Shown here: positions 1-8,207 of the stretch, piece by piece
How the letters are laid out: each line of letters opens with the position of its first letter
Numbering within the stretch: position 1 is the stretch's first letter
NCBI RefSeq assembly: GCF_947494015.1
Contig: NZ_CANLTL010000001.1
Location: 310,001-374,000 of the forward strand
Direction of reading: 5' to 3'
From: an uncultured Cellulomonas sp.
GTDB taxonomy: Bacteria; Actinomycetota; Actinomycetes; Actinomycetales; Cellulomonadaceae
Length of the DNA stretch: 64,000 nt
Translations under genes and position numbers: made by a program
The notes under the pieces: generated by a model
Database searches by the model: none
Told to the model about the DNA's origin: nothing
Seen by the model: the letters and a program-made list of their open reading frames with translations, nothing else

Positions 1-68
1 ACGACCGCGGCGCTCATCGCCGCGGACCCCGACGCCGCCACCGCGGCCGCCGCGCCGGCGATGCTCAC
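1..68 (-). CDS. N-terminus of an unidentified protein (cut by left edge)
   Basis: A reading frame starts with GTG at 68-66, inside the stop codon of the gene at 65-1153 (GTGA overlap), and runs off the window. Only about 22 codons are visible, beginning MSIAGAAAAVAASGSAAMSA. It is Ala-rich and hydrophobic, so it could be a signal sequence or a membrane protein. The 4-base overlap implies translational coupling and membership of the same operon as the RRE-like gene. No function can be assigned from this piece. Confidence 0.5.
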   Translation of the reverse strand, partial: MSIAGAAAAVAASGSAAMSAAV

Positions 69-1153
69 GCGCCCACCGCCAGCGGGCGCGGGGCGGCGGC
101 GATCCCGACGGCGGCGAGCTGGTCCGCGGCCTGGGCCGCCGACGTCGCCGGGACCCACTCCGCGGCCGCGGCGACCGACCCGGTCACCAGGACCGCCTCC
201 ACCGCCGCGGCCGCGTCCCGGTTGAACCGGAACGTCCGGCGGCGCGCAGGGTCGCGCAGGAACGCCTCCTGCGCGGTCCAGGCCAGGACCACCCCGGACG
301 CGCCGGGCGCACCGGACGCGCCGGCGGTCCCGGTCGTCCGGGGCGGGCCGGCGGTGTCGGGCGTCGCCGCGTGCAGCCCGGGGACGAGGGTGTGGCCCCA
401 TCCGGAGACCCGGGCGCCGGTGACCCCACGCACCGTGAGGTCGCGCAGCGCGTCGACCGCATCGAGGTAGCCGCGCAGCCACGGCCGGTCGAGCAGGGCG
501 CGGTCCCGCACGGTCGCCGGGACGGCGTCGCCGAGGCAGACGGCGCACGGCGCGGCGGCGGCGTCGTTCAGCGCCTGCCACCGGCCCTCGAGCGCGTCCA
601 GCCCGTCGCCGACCGTGCCGAGCGGCGAGCCGGTCGGCGACGTCGTCACCGTGCCGTCGGGCCGGACGAACACGCGCCGACGCGGACCGTCCCCGGACGC
701 GTCGCCACCGAGTCCCGGCAGGTCGGCGAGTCGGGCGGCGGGGGCCAGCAGGAAGTCCGGGAAGACGCCGTCGGCCCGGGCCCGGTCCGCATCCGCGACG
801 AAGGCCGCGAGGTCCTCCTCGCCGAAGACGCGCACGAGGGTCGGTCCGATCACCGACAGGTACGCGCTGGTGCTGTAGTCCTGGGTGAACAGGTAGAACT
901 CGTCGCAGACCGTCGCCTCGCTGCCCGACTCGGTCAGCTCGCCGGTGTACGTCACGGCGCCGTCCGTGGCGGCACCGTCCCCCTCGGGCACCAGCACGAC
1001 GGTCCGGTCGGTGACCAGGCCGGACGCCACGGCAGGCGCCAACGCGGACCGGTCGGCCAGCACCGCCACCCCGGTCCCCGGCCCGGTGGCGGCGCCACCA
1101 CGGCCCTCGCCCCACACCAGCAGGGCGTCGAAGAGGTCAGTGAGCTGCGGCAT
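65..1153 (-). CDS. RiPP recognition-element (RRE)-like protein, possibly daptide-type
   Basis: A 362-aa protein. The ATG at 1153 was chosen because GGGAG lies 6 bases upstream; the frame stays open further upstream but only inside the preceding gene. The last ~75 residues (after an Ala/Gly/Pro-rich linker at about 255-285) read like a PqqD-type winged helix: a strand ending FLRDPARRRTFRFN, then a helix DAAAAVEAVLV. Such domains bind the leader of ribosomally made, modified peptides. From memory the overall layout resembles the recognition partner of daptide clusters (MpaC-like), but I could not align it. Its place downstream of an oxidoreductase and a glycosyltransferase in a coupled operon fits RiPP tailoring. 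No precursor peptide is visible in the window; it may lie beyond the left edge. A plain hypothetical protein is the alternative. Confidence 0.45.
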   Translation of the reverse strand: MPQLTDLFDALLVWGEGRGGAATGPGTGVAVLADRSALAPAVASGLVTDRTVVLVPEGDGAATDGAVTYTGELTESGSEATVCDEFYLFTQDYSTSAYLSVIGPTLVRVFGEEDLAAFVADADRARADGVFPDFLLAPAARLADLPGLGGDASGDGPRRRVFVRPDGTVTTSPTGSPLGTVGDGLDALEGRWQALNDAAAAPCAVCLGDAVPATVRDRALLDRPWLRGYLDAVDALRDLTVRGVTGARVSGWGHTLVPGLHAATPDTAGPPRTTGTAGASGAPGASGVVLAWTAQEAFLRDPARRRTFRFNRDAAAAVEAVLVTGSVAAAAEWVPATSAAQAADQLAAVGIAAAPRPLAVGA

Positions 1154-2171
1154 GGAGCACTCCCGTCGTGGATCTGCTGTCGGCCGGGACCGCGGCAGGA
1201 CGCCGCTCCCGGGCCAGGTAGGCGTGGTGGATCGCCTGCGCCTCGGCCAGTGCGGCCGGCACCCCGCGCAGGGCACAGCTCGCCGCGAGGTTCAGGACGA
1301 CCTCGTCCACCCCGGCGGCCTCGAACCCGGCCAGGCCGGCGGCGACCGTGTCCGGGTCACCGTGCAGGAAGCCACCGCCCTCGGCGAGCGCGACGGCCAT
1401 GTCCCGGAAGCCCGAGCGCGGCAGCCGGACCCCGGCCTGCTCCAGCATCGAGCGGTAGTGCGGGCCGCGCAGGTGCCGGCCGTGGGCGGCCATCACGAGC
1501 TGCGCCAGGTCGGCGTCCGGCCCCTCGACGGCGACGCCGATCATCGCGGCCACCCGTGGTGTGGCGCGCCCCGCGCCTGCGGCGCCCTCCGCGAGCGCCT
1601 GGGCGATCGGGCCGGCGAGGTAGCCCGCCGGTGTCATCCAGGTGATGGCGACGTCGGCGCACTCCCCGGCCACCCGGGCCATGCCCGGACGCAGCACGCC
1701 CGCACCGACCTCCACCGGATGGCTCGGCGGCCCGGTCAGCGCGCCCTCGCAGTGCAGCTCGGCGCCGCGCACGGACACCGCCCGGCCGGCGACCAGCTCG
1801 CGGACCACGCCCAGGTACTCACGCATGACGTCGAGCGGGCGGGGGTACGGCGCACCGAGCAGCGCGGCCTGGAACGCCCGGGAGCCGGGCCCGAAGCCGG
1901 CGACCACGGGCATCCCGGTGACCTCGGCCAGCGACCGGGCCTGGACCGCGGCGTCGAAGGGGTGCCGCAGCGGGGTCAGCGTGACGCCGATGCCTGCGGG
2001 GACGCCGATTCCGGCGCCGGCCGCCGCCACGAAGGCGTGGGTCGGGTCGGCCGACGCCGCCTGCCCCTGCCACAGGCGGGCGGCGGGACGGTCGTGCACC
2101 GCGCGGGCGAAGGCCAGCACGTCGGCGGTGGGCATGCCGGCGAAGGGCAGCACGTAGGAGACCGCGATCAT
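1137..2171 (-). CDS. LLM-class flavin/F420-dependent oxidoreductase
   Basis: 344 aa, about the usual length for the bacterial-luciferase-like (LLM) TIM-barrel family. Typical family segments are the N-terminal SYVLPFAG strand, GIGVTLTPLRHPFDAAVQARSLAEVTGM (split by the family's conserved barrel turns), a GFGPGS phosphate loop near residue 93, and PVEVGAGVLRPG before a substrate-binding loop. Many actinobacterial relatives use coenzyme F420, and one LLM branch (LxmJ-like) reduces dehydroalanine in lanthipeptides. Whether this one uses FMN or F420 cannot be told. Its ATG overlaps the stop of the glycosyltransferase (ATGA) and its 3' end overlaps the RRE-like gene by 17 bases, so the three are one transcription and translation unit. 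Confidence 0.8.
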   Translation of the reverse strand: MIAVSYVLPFAGMPTADVLAFARAVHDRPAARLWQGQAASADPTHAFVAAAGAGIGVPAGIGVTLTPLRHPFDAAVQARSLAEVTGMPVVAGFGPGSRAFQAALLGAPYPRPLDVMREYLGVVRELVAGRAVSVRGAELHCEGALTGPPSHPVEVGAGVLRPGMARVAGECADVAITWMTPAGYLAGPIAQALAEGAAGAGRATPRVAAMIGVAVEGPDADLAQLVMAAHGRHLRGPHYRSMLEQAGVRLPRSGFRDMAVALAEGGGFLHGDPDTVAAGLAGFEAAGVDEVVLNLAASCALRGVPAALAEAQAIHHAYLARERRPAAVPADSRSTTGVLHAAAH

Positions 2172-3262
2172 GCCGTCGCCCCGTGCCGTGCCGCGGCGCC
2201 GAGCACCGAGTCGCCGTCGAGCGCGTCCGGCCCCACCGCGTCGGCCATCAGCGCCGTCAGGCGGGGCATGTGCTCACCGGTCGCCACGGCGATGCGGACG
2301 GCGTGCCGCTGCGTCTGGGTGGCCACCACGCTGCCGAGCGACCAGCCGTCGGGCGTCTGGCCCACCCGCAGCGACTCCCACACGCGTCCCTCCGCGGCCA
2401 CCACGGCGTCGATGAGCCGGCCGATGCGCGCCGCGTCCACCGCCCAGTCCGAGGGGGTCGCGAGCTCGCCGGCGTCGAGCAGCCGGGTGTACAGGTCGCG
2501 GGTGTCCTGCCGGTAGGCGTCGAGGAAGCCCGCGGTGCGCCGGCGGTCGGTCAGCGCGCGCCACGCCCGCCGCGCCGCACCGGCGTCGCCGAAGCGGGCC
2601 AGCGGGACGTCGTACGGGCACGGCAGGGAGTGCTTGCGGGTGGCCGCGTCCTCGGTGATCCGGGCGGTGACCGCGGACACCGGCGCGAACCGGTGGCCGG
2701 CGTCGGCCAGGCGCAACCACAGGTCCCAGTCCTCCAGCCCGTCCGGGCTCTCCCGCCAGCCGCCGACGGCGGCCACCGCGGCCGGGTCCCAGGCCGCCCG
2801 GACCGGCTCGAACACCACGTTGAGCAGCTGGAGCAGCGGGTGCCACAGCTGCCCGAGCTCCTCGGTCACCCCGAGCGCGGTCCCGTCAGGGCGCTCGCGC
2901 AGCGCCCGGGTGTACGCCAGGGCCGCACCGGAGTCCAGCGCCCGGAGGAGCACCGCCAGGTGGTCCGGCTCCCAGTGGTCGTCGTGGGCGAGGTAGGTGT
3001 GCACCGACCCCCGGGCGACGGCGGCGCCCTCGTTGCAGGGGCCGGACGGGAACCCGTAGCGGCGGGTGCGGTGCAGCCGGATCCGCTGGTCGGACCGCGC
3101 CATGTCGGCGACCACCGCGTCGGTCCCGTCGCTGCTGGCGTCGGACATCACGACGAGCTCCCAGCTGCGCTCGGTCTGCGCCAGCACCGACGCGATCGTC
3201 GACCGGATCGCCGGGCCCCGGTTGTAGGTCGGGCACAGGATCGACACCAGCGGCTGCGGCAC
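2168..3262 (-). CDS. Family 2 glycosyltransferase
   Basis: 364 aa, GTG start with GGGGGAG just upstream. The N-terminal ~210 residues are a GT-A fold: PLVSILCPTYNRG, the nucleotide-binding SDASSDGTD, and a metal-binding acidic stretch HDDHWEPDH near residue 95; GLEDWDLWLRLADAG carries the usual catalytic-base region. The C-terminal ~150 residues are helical and I do not recognise them. It is first in a coupled operon with an LLM oxidoreductase and an RRE-like protein, so it may glycosylate a peptide product or a cell-envelope glycan. No signal peptide or membrane segment is seen, so it should be cytosolic. Confidence 0.85.
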   Translation of the reverse strand: MPQPLVSILCPTYNRGPAIRSTIASVLAQTERSWELVVMSDASSDGTDAVVADMARSDQRIRLHRTRRYGFPSGPCNEGAAVARGSVHTYLAHDDHWEPDHLAVLLRALDSGAALAYTRALRERPDGTALGVTEELGQLWHPLLQLLNVVFEPVRAAWDPAAVAAVGGWRESPDGLEDWDLWLRLADAGHRFAPVSAVTARITEDAATRKHSLPCPYDVPLARFGDAGAARRAWRALTDRRRTAGFLDAYRQDTRDLYTRLLDAGELATPSDWAVDAARIGRLIDAVVAAEGRVWESLRVGQTPDGWSLGSVVATQTQRHAVRIAVATGEHMPRLTALMADAVGPDALDGDSVLGAAARHGATA

Positions 3263-3544
3263 TGCTCCCCCTGCGGCGCTCGTGGTCGACGCCGGCGTCG
3301 GCCCGCACCGGGCCTCCGACGACCGTCGCGGTGGTCCGCGACGCGCTCATCGTGGTGCCCGACGGGCCTGTGTCAACGTGACTTCACAGAAGTCAGAAGT
3401 CCATGGACAAGCGGCGTCCAGCGTCCTCACCTGGGCTCTTGCGTTCCGGTGGCGAAAACCGCGCCGGAGTCGTATGGAGCGTGACAGGGTGTCACCGCAA
3501 CAGCGACCCACCAGGGGGGTGGGCGCAGCACCAGGGGGACGTCC
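3263..3544. promoter_or_regulatory. Divergent promoter region with two adjacent palindromes
   Basis: 282 bp between the leftward GT2 operon and the rightward LysR-type HTH gene. At 3380-3394 there is gacttc-aca-gaagtc (6-bp arms). At 3399-3408 gtccatggac is a perfect 10-bp palindrome. The heptamer agaagtc is repeated directly at 3388-3394 and 3395-3401. This patch is less GC-rich than its surroundings. Such clustered dyads between a LysR-type gene and its divergent neighbour are where LysR-type proteins usually bind. Binding is inference. Confidence 0.5.
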
Positions 3545-4042
3545 GTGCCAACCGTCACAGAGCTCACGACCTTCGTGCGGGTCGCCGAGCTCGGCTCGAT
3601 GACCCGAGCCGCGCAGGAGATGCACTACAGCGTCAGCACCGTCAGCACGCAGATCACCTCGTTGTCCCGGACGTTGGGGGTGACCTTGTTCGACCGTCGC
3701 CGCACCGGCGTGGAGCTCACCCCGGCGGGTCGCCAGGTGGTGGCTGCCAGCTGCGCCGCGCTCTGCGCGCTCGCACGCATCAACGGCGCCGCGCCGACGC
3801 CCGGGCCGTACCCGGGATGCCCGGCCAGTGAGCGGCTGCCCTGCCTCGGCCTGGACGCGTGCCCCGGACGCCCCGGCGCCGCCGCGGGCGGGACGGCGCC
3901 CGGCAGGACGGCGCCGCCGGCCGGGACGACGTCTCTGACCGGGACGGCGTCCTCGCCCACGACGCCCTCGCCCACGACGACGTCCTCGCCCGCGACGGCG
4001 TCCTCGCTCGCGGCGGCGCCGGCTGGCCGGTCGACGCGGTGA
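3545..4042 (+). CDS. Stand-alone LysR-type HTH DNA-binding protein
   Basis: 165 aa, GTG start with AGGGGGA 6 bases upstream. Residues 1-60 are a canonical LysR-type winged helix (ELTTFVRVAELGSMTRAAQEM...STVSTQITSLSRTLGVTLFDR, then ELTPAGR). The ~200-residue periplasmic-binding-like effector domain of normal LysR regulators (about 300 aa) is absent. The rest is a Cys/Gly/Pro tail that becomes Thr/Ser/Ala/Pro-rich low complexity. It diverges from the putative RiPP operon and is likely to act on the shared intergenic palindromes. It could be a true minimal regulator or a remnant of a truncated one; the clean stop before a strong terminator hairpin argues weakly for a real gene. Confidence 0.65.
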   Translation: MPTVTELTTFVRVAELGSMTRAAQEMHYSVSTVSTQITSLSRTLGVTLFDRRRTGVELTPAGRQVVAASCAALCALARINGAAPTPGPYPGCPASERLPCLGLDACPGRPGAAAGGTAPGRTAPPAGTTSLTGTASSPTTPSPTTTSSPATASSLAAAPAGRSTR

Positions 4043-4088
4043 GACCAGCGCATGCAGGGCGGGCCGCACCGACGCCCGCCGCGCAGAC

Positions 4089-4124
4089 GGCGGCCGCGCC
4101 CGGGTGGACCCGGACGCGGCCGCC
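4089..4124. terminator. Strong bidirectional hairpin between convergent genes
   Basis: A near-perfect inverted repeat: two 17-base arms, beginning ggcggccgcg and ending cgcggccgcc, with a 2-base loop gg at 4106-4107 and one mismatch. It lies between the ends of the LysR-type gene (4042) and the amidase gene (4140) and could stop transcription from both sides. No T-run follows on either strand, as is common in high-GC actinobacteria. Confidence 0.75.
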
Positions 4125-4139
4125 CTCGGCCCCGCGGTG

Positions 4140-6410
4140 TCAGGTCGCCAGCACGGTGTCCAGACGCTGGAGGAAGGCCGCCATCGCCTGACGGGAGACG
4201 GCGGAGGCGGGCTCGTACACGCCCCCGACGTAGCCGGTGGACAGCGACTGCGCCTTCATCCACGCGATCTCGGCGCAGAACGGGTGCGACGTCGGGACGT
4301 CGGCGAACGGCTCACCCGTGCACGACGCGGCGGGGACGTCGCCGTCGACCAGTCGCTGCACGAACGCCGCCATGGCCTGGCGCGAGACGGGAAGGGTGGC
4401 CCCGAACGTGCCGTCGGGGTAGCCGCTCGCGATCCCCTGCTCCACCAGCCAGCCGATCTCCCCGCAGAACGGGTGGTCGACCGGGACGTCGACGAACGGC
4501 GCGGTGGTGCACGCGGGGGCGTTGCGCTCGCCCGTCGAGAACCGGTGGAGGAAGGCCGCCATCGCCTGGCGCGAGACGGCGTCCGTGGGCCGGAAGGTGC
4601 CGTCCTCGTAGCCGGTGGTGATGCGGTTCTCGACGAGCCAGCTGATCTCGTCGTTGAAGGGGTAGGCCGCCGGCACGTCGACGAACGACGGGCCTCGGGT
4701 GGTCGCGAGGTCACGGTTGACGACGCGACCGCCGTAGGCCTCGGCGTAGTCGTAGGCGTAGCCGAGCAGCTCCGCCTCGGTCCACTTGGTGTCGAGGAAC
4801 AGGAGGTTGAACGGCTTGCCGCTGGCGTAGGCGCCGTCCGGCACGACGACGCCGGGCACCTGGGCGAAGTTGATCTCCGAGACGGTGCTGGCGGCCACCG
4901 TGCCGCCGAAGATCGGCCCGACCTCCTGGACCTGCTGCGGGAACACGAGGGCGTCGAGGTCGTGGTCGGCCATCACCTGGTCGAACGTGGTCAGGTAGGC
5001 GTCGCGGCGGGCCAGGAAGCCGGACAGGTCCGGCTCCTGGCTGACGTCACCGAGCATGGCGTCGATGAGGGTGTCGTCCTCGAACCCGTTGGCGTCCGCC
5101 CAGGCGTTGAGCTCGGCGATGGAGCTCACCGCCGCGCTGGCGCCCAGCCGCTGCAGGTACTGCTCGACGGCGTAGTTGTTGAGCGGGCCGATGCCGGTCT
5201 CGCCGCCGGCGGCACGCAGCTCGGCGAAGCCGGACCCCGCGAACGGGTCCTCGACGACGGTCGCGCCCTGCTCCTCGAGCCTGGCGACGGCCTGCGCGTA
5301 GAGCTCGGCGGTCTCCGGTGAGAGCTCGCTGTTGCTGCCCACGCGCCAGCCCGGTCCGTACAGGCCGATGCGCTTCCCCTCGAGCGCCGTGGTGGACAGC
5401 TGCGACGTGAAGCCGCCCTCGGGGACCACCGCACCCTCGGTCTTCGGGTCCTGCGGGGAGTACCCCGCCAGGACGTCGAGCATCACGGCGGCGTCCTCCA
5501 CGGTCTTGGTGAGCGGTCCGAGGACGTCGCGGGTGGAGCCGCTCAGCGGGAAGTTGCCGGTGTTCGGCACCAGGCCGAACGTCGGCTTGACCCCGTACAG
5601 GCTCTGCGCGGAGGCGGGGTTCTGGATCGACCCCCCGGTCTCCTCGGCCATGCCGGCGACGGCGAAGTCGCCGGCCACGGAGGTCGCGGATCCCGACGAC
5701 GACCCACCGGGCGCCCAGTCCTGGTCGAGCGCGTTGTACGTGGGCCCGTAGGCGCTGGTGTTGGCGTTGTTGCCGCTGCGGGCCAGGGTCGGCAGGTTCG
5801 TCTTGCCGAGGATGATGGCGCCGGCGTCGCGCAGTCGCTGCACCGCCGGCGCGTCGGTCTCCGGGACGAGGGCGAGGCCCCCGGCGATCGGCGCGGTGAG
5901 CGCCCAGCCCGAGGTCGTGGGGATCCCCGCGACGTCGAGGGAGTCCTTGATGACGATCGGGACGCCCTCGAGCGGGCGGACGTCGTCGGAGCCGGTGCGT
6001 CGCTCGTCCGAGGCGGCGGCGTCGTCGAGCGCGTCGACGTTCATCTGGGTGAAGGCGTTGTAGTACGGCTCGTAGGTCTCGATGCGGGCGAGGAACGCCT
6101 CGACGAGCTCGACGGACGTGTACTCGCCCGCGTCCAGCGCGGTCAGGGCCTCGGTGATGGTGAAGGTGGTGGGGTCCGGCAGCTCGGTGTCTGCCACGGC
6201 TGTGACGGGCGACCGGCGCTGGGCAGAGCCGGGCAAGACGGTGGTGGGCGCGGTGGTGGTGGGCGAGGCGGTGGTGGTGGCCGGGACGGTGGTGGCGGCC
6301 GGGACGGCGGTGGCGGCCGGGGCGCTGACCGCGGCCAGACCGCCGGTGGCGAGGAATGCGCCGACGGCGACTCCGGCCACGCGGCTGCGCCGCTGGGAGA
6401 AGGTGCTCAC
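4140..6410 (-). CDS. Secreted amidase-signature enzyme with three SLH repeats
   Basis: 756 aa. The GTG at 6410 is chosen because GGAG lies 8 bases upstream and it begins a signal peptide (SQRRSR, hydrophobic stretch, Ala-X-Ala). A Thr/Pro/Ala-rich linker follows (about 30-75). The central ~480 residues are an amidase-signature hydrolase with the Ser-cisSer-Lys triad: Lys near 155 in PIVIKDSLDVAG, GGSSSGSA near 235-242, and the nucleophile Ser near 261 in ETGGSIQNPAS. The last ~183 residues are three S-layer-homology repeats, each with FVDVP..(H/Y)PF, GY.DG.(F/Y) and VSRQAMAAF. The family cleaves C-N amide bonds; the substrate is unknown. SLH repeats would hold it on the cell surface. It faces the 6.55-kb tandem repeat region upstream. 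Confidence 0.88.
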   Translation of the reverse strand: MSTFSQRRSRVAGVAVGAFLATGGLAAVSAPAATAVPAATTVPATTTASPTTTAPTTVLPGSAQRRSPVTAVADTELPDPTTFTITEALTALDAGEYTSVELVEAFLARIETYEPYYNAFTQMNVDALDDAAASDERRTGSDDVRPLEGVPIVIKDSLDVAGIPTTSGWALTAPIAGGLALVPETDAPAVQRLRDAGAIILGKTNLPTLARSGNNANTSAYGPTYNALDQDWAPGGSSSGSATSVAGDFAVAGMAEETGGSIQNPASAQSLYGVKPTFGLVPNTGNFPLSGSTRDVLGPLTKTVEDAAVMLDVLAGYSPQDPKTEGAVVPEGGFTSQLSTTALEGKRIGLYGPGWRVGSNSELSPETAELYAQAVARLEEQGATVVEDPFAGSGFAELRAAGGETGIGPLNNYAVEQYLQRLGASAAVSSIAELNAWADANGFEDDTLIDAMLGDVSQEPDLSGFLARRDAYLTTFDQVMADHDLDALVFPQQVQEVGPIFGGTVAASTVSEINFAQVPGVVVPDGAYASGKPFNLLFLDTKWTEAELLGYAYDYAEAYGGRVVNRDLATTRGPSFVDVPAAYPFNDEISWLVENRITTGYEDGTFRPTDAVSRQAMAAFLHRFSTGERNAPACTTAPFVDVPVDHPFCGEIGWLVEQGIASGYPDGTFGATLPVSRQAMAAFVQRLVDGDVPAASCTGEPFADVPTSHPFCAEIAWMKAQSLSTGYVGGVYEPASAVSRQAMAAFLQRLDTVLAT

Positions 6411-6549
6411 GACAGGGTCTCCAGTCTCTGGTCCGTGGACGACGAGACGGAACCTATGGTCGGGACGTTTCGGCGCCGTTGCCCGGATGTTCCGAACCGA
6501 ATCGGTTCGAGCGACGGGTGTGAGGCCCGTCCGGGTGGCGGACCCCACC

Positions 6550-6693
6550 GGGCGGTCTGGTCACCAGGCGGGCTGGTCACCGGGCGGTCTGGTCACCAGG
6601 CGGGCTGGTCACGTACTGCGCGCTGGTCACGTACTGCGCGCTGGCCACGTACTGCGGGCTGGCCACGTACTGCGCGCTGGTCACGTGCGGCGA
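6550..6693. repeat. Two-part tandem repeat built on GGTCAC
   Basis: First a ~32-bp unit (starting gggcggtctggtcaccaggc) occurs twice (6550-6611). Then an 18-bp unit, gctggtcacgtactgcgc, occurs four times at 6604-6675 with one or two changes and a decayed fifth copy to about 6693. Every unit carries GG(T/C)CAC. It sits between the divergent amidase (start 6410) and HATPase/PAS gene (start 6770). It is not CRISPR: no spacers. It may be a minisatellite or an array of regulator half-sites. The rest of 6411-6769 shows no gene. Confidence 0.8.
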
Positions 6694-6769
6694 CCTGGTG
6701 CACGCGCGGCGCGCCGGTCACCTGCGGTGGGCCGGTCACCGGGGCGGCGGTCGCACCGCGCACGGTCTA

Positions 6770-8191
6770 ATGGTGCGCGTGACCCCAGCGGACGGTGCCG
6801 GCGACGAGACGGGCGGACCCCTCGCGACCGCGACCAGATCCGTCCGGCTCCCCCCGGACCTCGGCAGCGCCCGCCGGGCCCGGCAGCTGCTCCGGGAGGT
6901 CCTCAGCGACGCCGACCGGCTGGACTGCCTGGACGCAGCAGAGCTGGCCTGCACCGAGCTGGTCACGAACGCGGTGCTGCACGCCCACACCGACGTCGAG
7001 GTCACCGTGGACGTGGCGCGGTCGATCCGCGTCGCGGTGCGGGACTTCAACCCCATGCCCCCCCTCCAGCGGCACTACGACCTGCACGCGACCACGGGGC
7101 GCGGGCTCGCGCTGGTCGCCGCGGTCAGCGACAGCCACGGGGTCGAGGATCTCGGCCCGGCGGGGAAGACCCTGTGGTTCACCGTCGGCGCCCCGGAGCC
7201 GGCTCGGTCCGACGGCGAGATGGTCGCCGCCTGGCACACCGCCGACTGGACCGTCGACGCGTGGTCGGCTGCGGCCACGGCCAGCGCGCCGGTGCGGACG
7301 ATCCGTCTCGTCGGAGTCCCGCCGACGCTGTGGTTGGCCGCCCGCCAGCACGACGACGCCCTGCTGCGGGAGCTCGCGTTCTACCGCGCGAGCCACCCGG
7401 TGGACGTCGACGTGGCGGCGGCCGACCGGGCCCGGTCGCTGATCTCCGACGCGGTCGTCGCGGTGATCGAGGCGGCGCAGCGGCGCGGTGAGGCGCAGCC
7501 CGCGCTGCCCAGCGGGCACCCCAGCCCCCTGCCTGCCGTCCCGCCTCCGTTCGACGTCGAGCTCGAGGTCACGGAGGGCACCGGGGCGGACGCAGCGGCC
7601 ATGCAGGACGCGCTCGACGTCGCCGAGGAGCTCGCGGCCGCCGGCCAGCTCCTCGCCCGGCCGGGGCTGCCCGAGGTCGTCGCGGTTCGCGACTGGGCGT
7701 GCGAACAGGTGCAGGCCCAGCTGGGCGGGGTGGACGCGTCACCGTGGCCGGGGACGGACTCGGCCCGGTTCATGGGTGACGTCGACGTCGATGCCGCGCA
7801 CGCCCTGCGGACGTTCACCACCGAGGTCCGCACGTCCGATCGCCGCGTGGTGGCCGCGGACGACGCCAACCGCATCGTCGCCGTCAGCGCACCGCTGGCC
7901 GGCGCCCTCGGGTGGGACGTGGACGATCTGGTCGGCCGCCGCATCGTGGCGTTGATCCCGCCGCACCTGCGCGAGGCCCACGTCTCGGGGTTCACGCGTC
8001 ACCTGACCACCGGTCAGGCGCACGTCCTCGGCGTCCCGCTGGTCCTGCCCGTGCTGCGACGTGACGGCACCGAGGTGGACTGCACCTTCCTCATCGAGCA
8101 GCGCCGTCCCACGACCGGACGGGCGGTGTACGTCGCGTTCATCGACCCCGTGTCTGCGGCCCTCGCGGAAGGCCTCCACCGAGCGCGGTGA
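6770..8191 (+). CDS. HATPase (anti-sigma-factor kinase type) + PAS regulator
   Basis: 473 aa. The start is taken as the ATG at 6770 (gtctaATGgtgcgc); no clear Shine-Dalgarno is seen, so a leaderless start or the GTG at 6779 is possible. Residues ~15-140 are an RsbW-type histidine-kinase-like ATPase: an N-box-like CTELVTNAVLHA and a G-box region TTGRGLALV. The middle is helical (about 150-350). Residues ~350-470 are a PAS domain (VVAADDANRIVAVSAPLAGALGW, DDLVGRRIVALIPPHLREAHVSG). The family phosphorylates or sequesters partner proteins in general-stress partner-switch systems; PAS supplies a signal input. No partner gene is adjacent. Confidence 0.82.
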   Translation: MVRVTPADGAGDETGGPLATATRSVRLPPDLGSARRARQLLREVLSDADRLDCLDAAELACTELVTNAVLHAHTDVEVTVDVARSIRVAVRDFNPMPPLQRHYDLHATTGRGLALVAAVSDSHGVEDLGPAGKTLWFTVGAPEPARSDGEMVAAWHTADWTVDAWSAAATASAPVRTIRLVGVPPTLWLAARQHDDALLRELAFYRASHPVDVDVAAADRARSLISDAVVAVIEAAQRRGEAQPALPSGHPSPLPAVPPPFDVELEVTEGTGADAAAMQDALDVAEELAAAGQLLARPGLPEVVAVRDWACEQVQAQLGGVDASPWPGTDSARFMGDVDVDAAHALRTFTTEVRTSDRRVVAADDANRIVAVSAPLAGALGWDVDDLVGRRIVALIPPHLREAHVSGFTRHLTTGQAHVLGVPLVLPVLRRDGTEVDCTFLIEQRRPTTGRAVYVAFIDPVSAALAEGLHRAR

Positions 8192-8207
8192 CGGCCGGCC
8201 TCACGCG

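Noticed and set aside
6550-6693. CRISPR-like array
   Set aside because: The repeat units are directly adjacent, with no unique spacers and no cas genes nearby.
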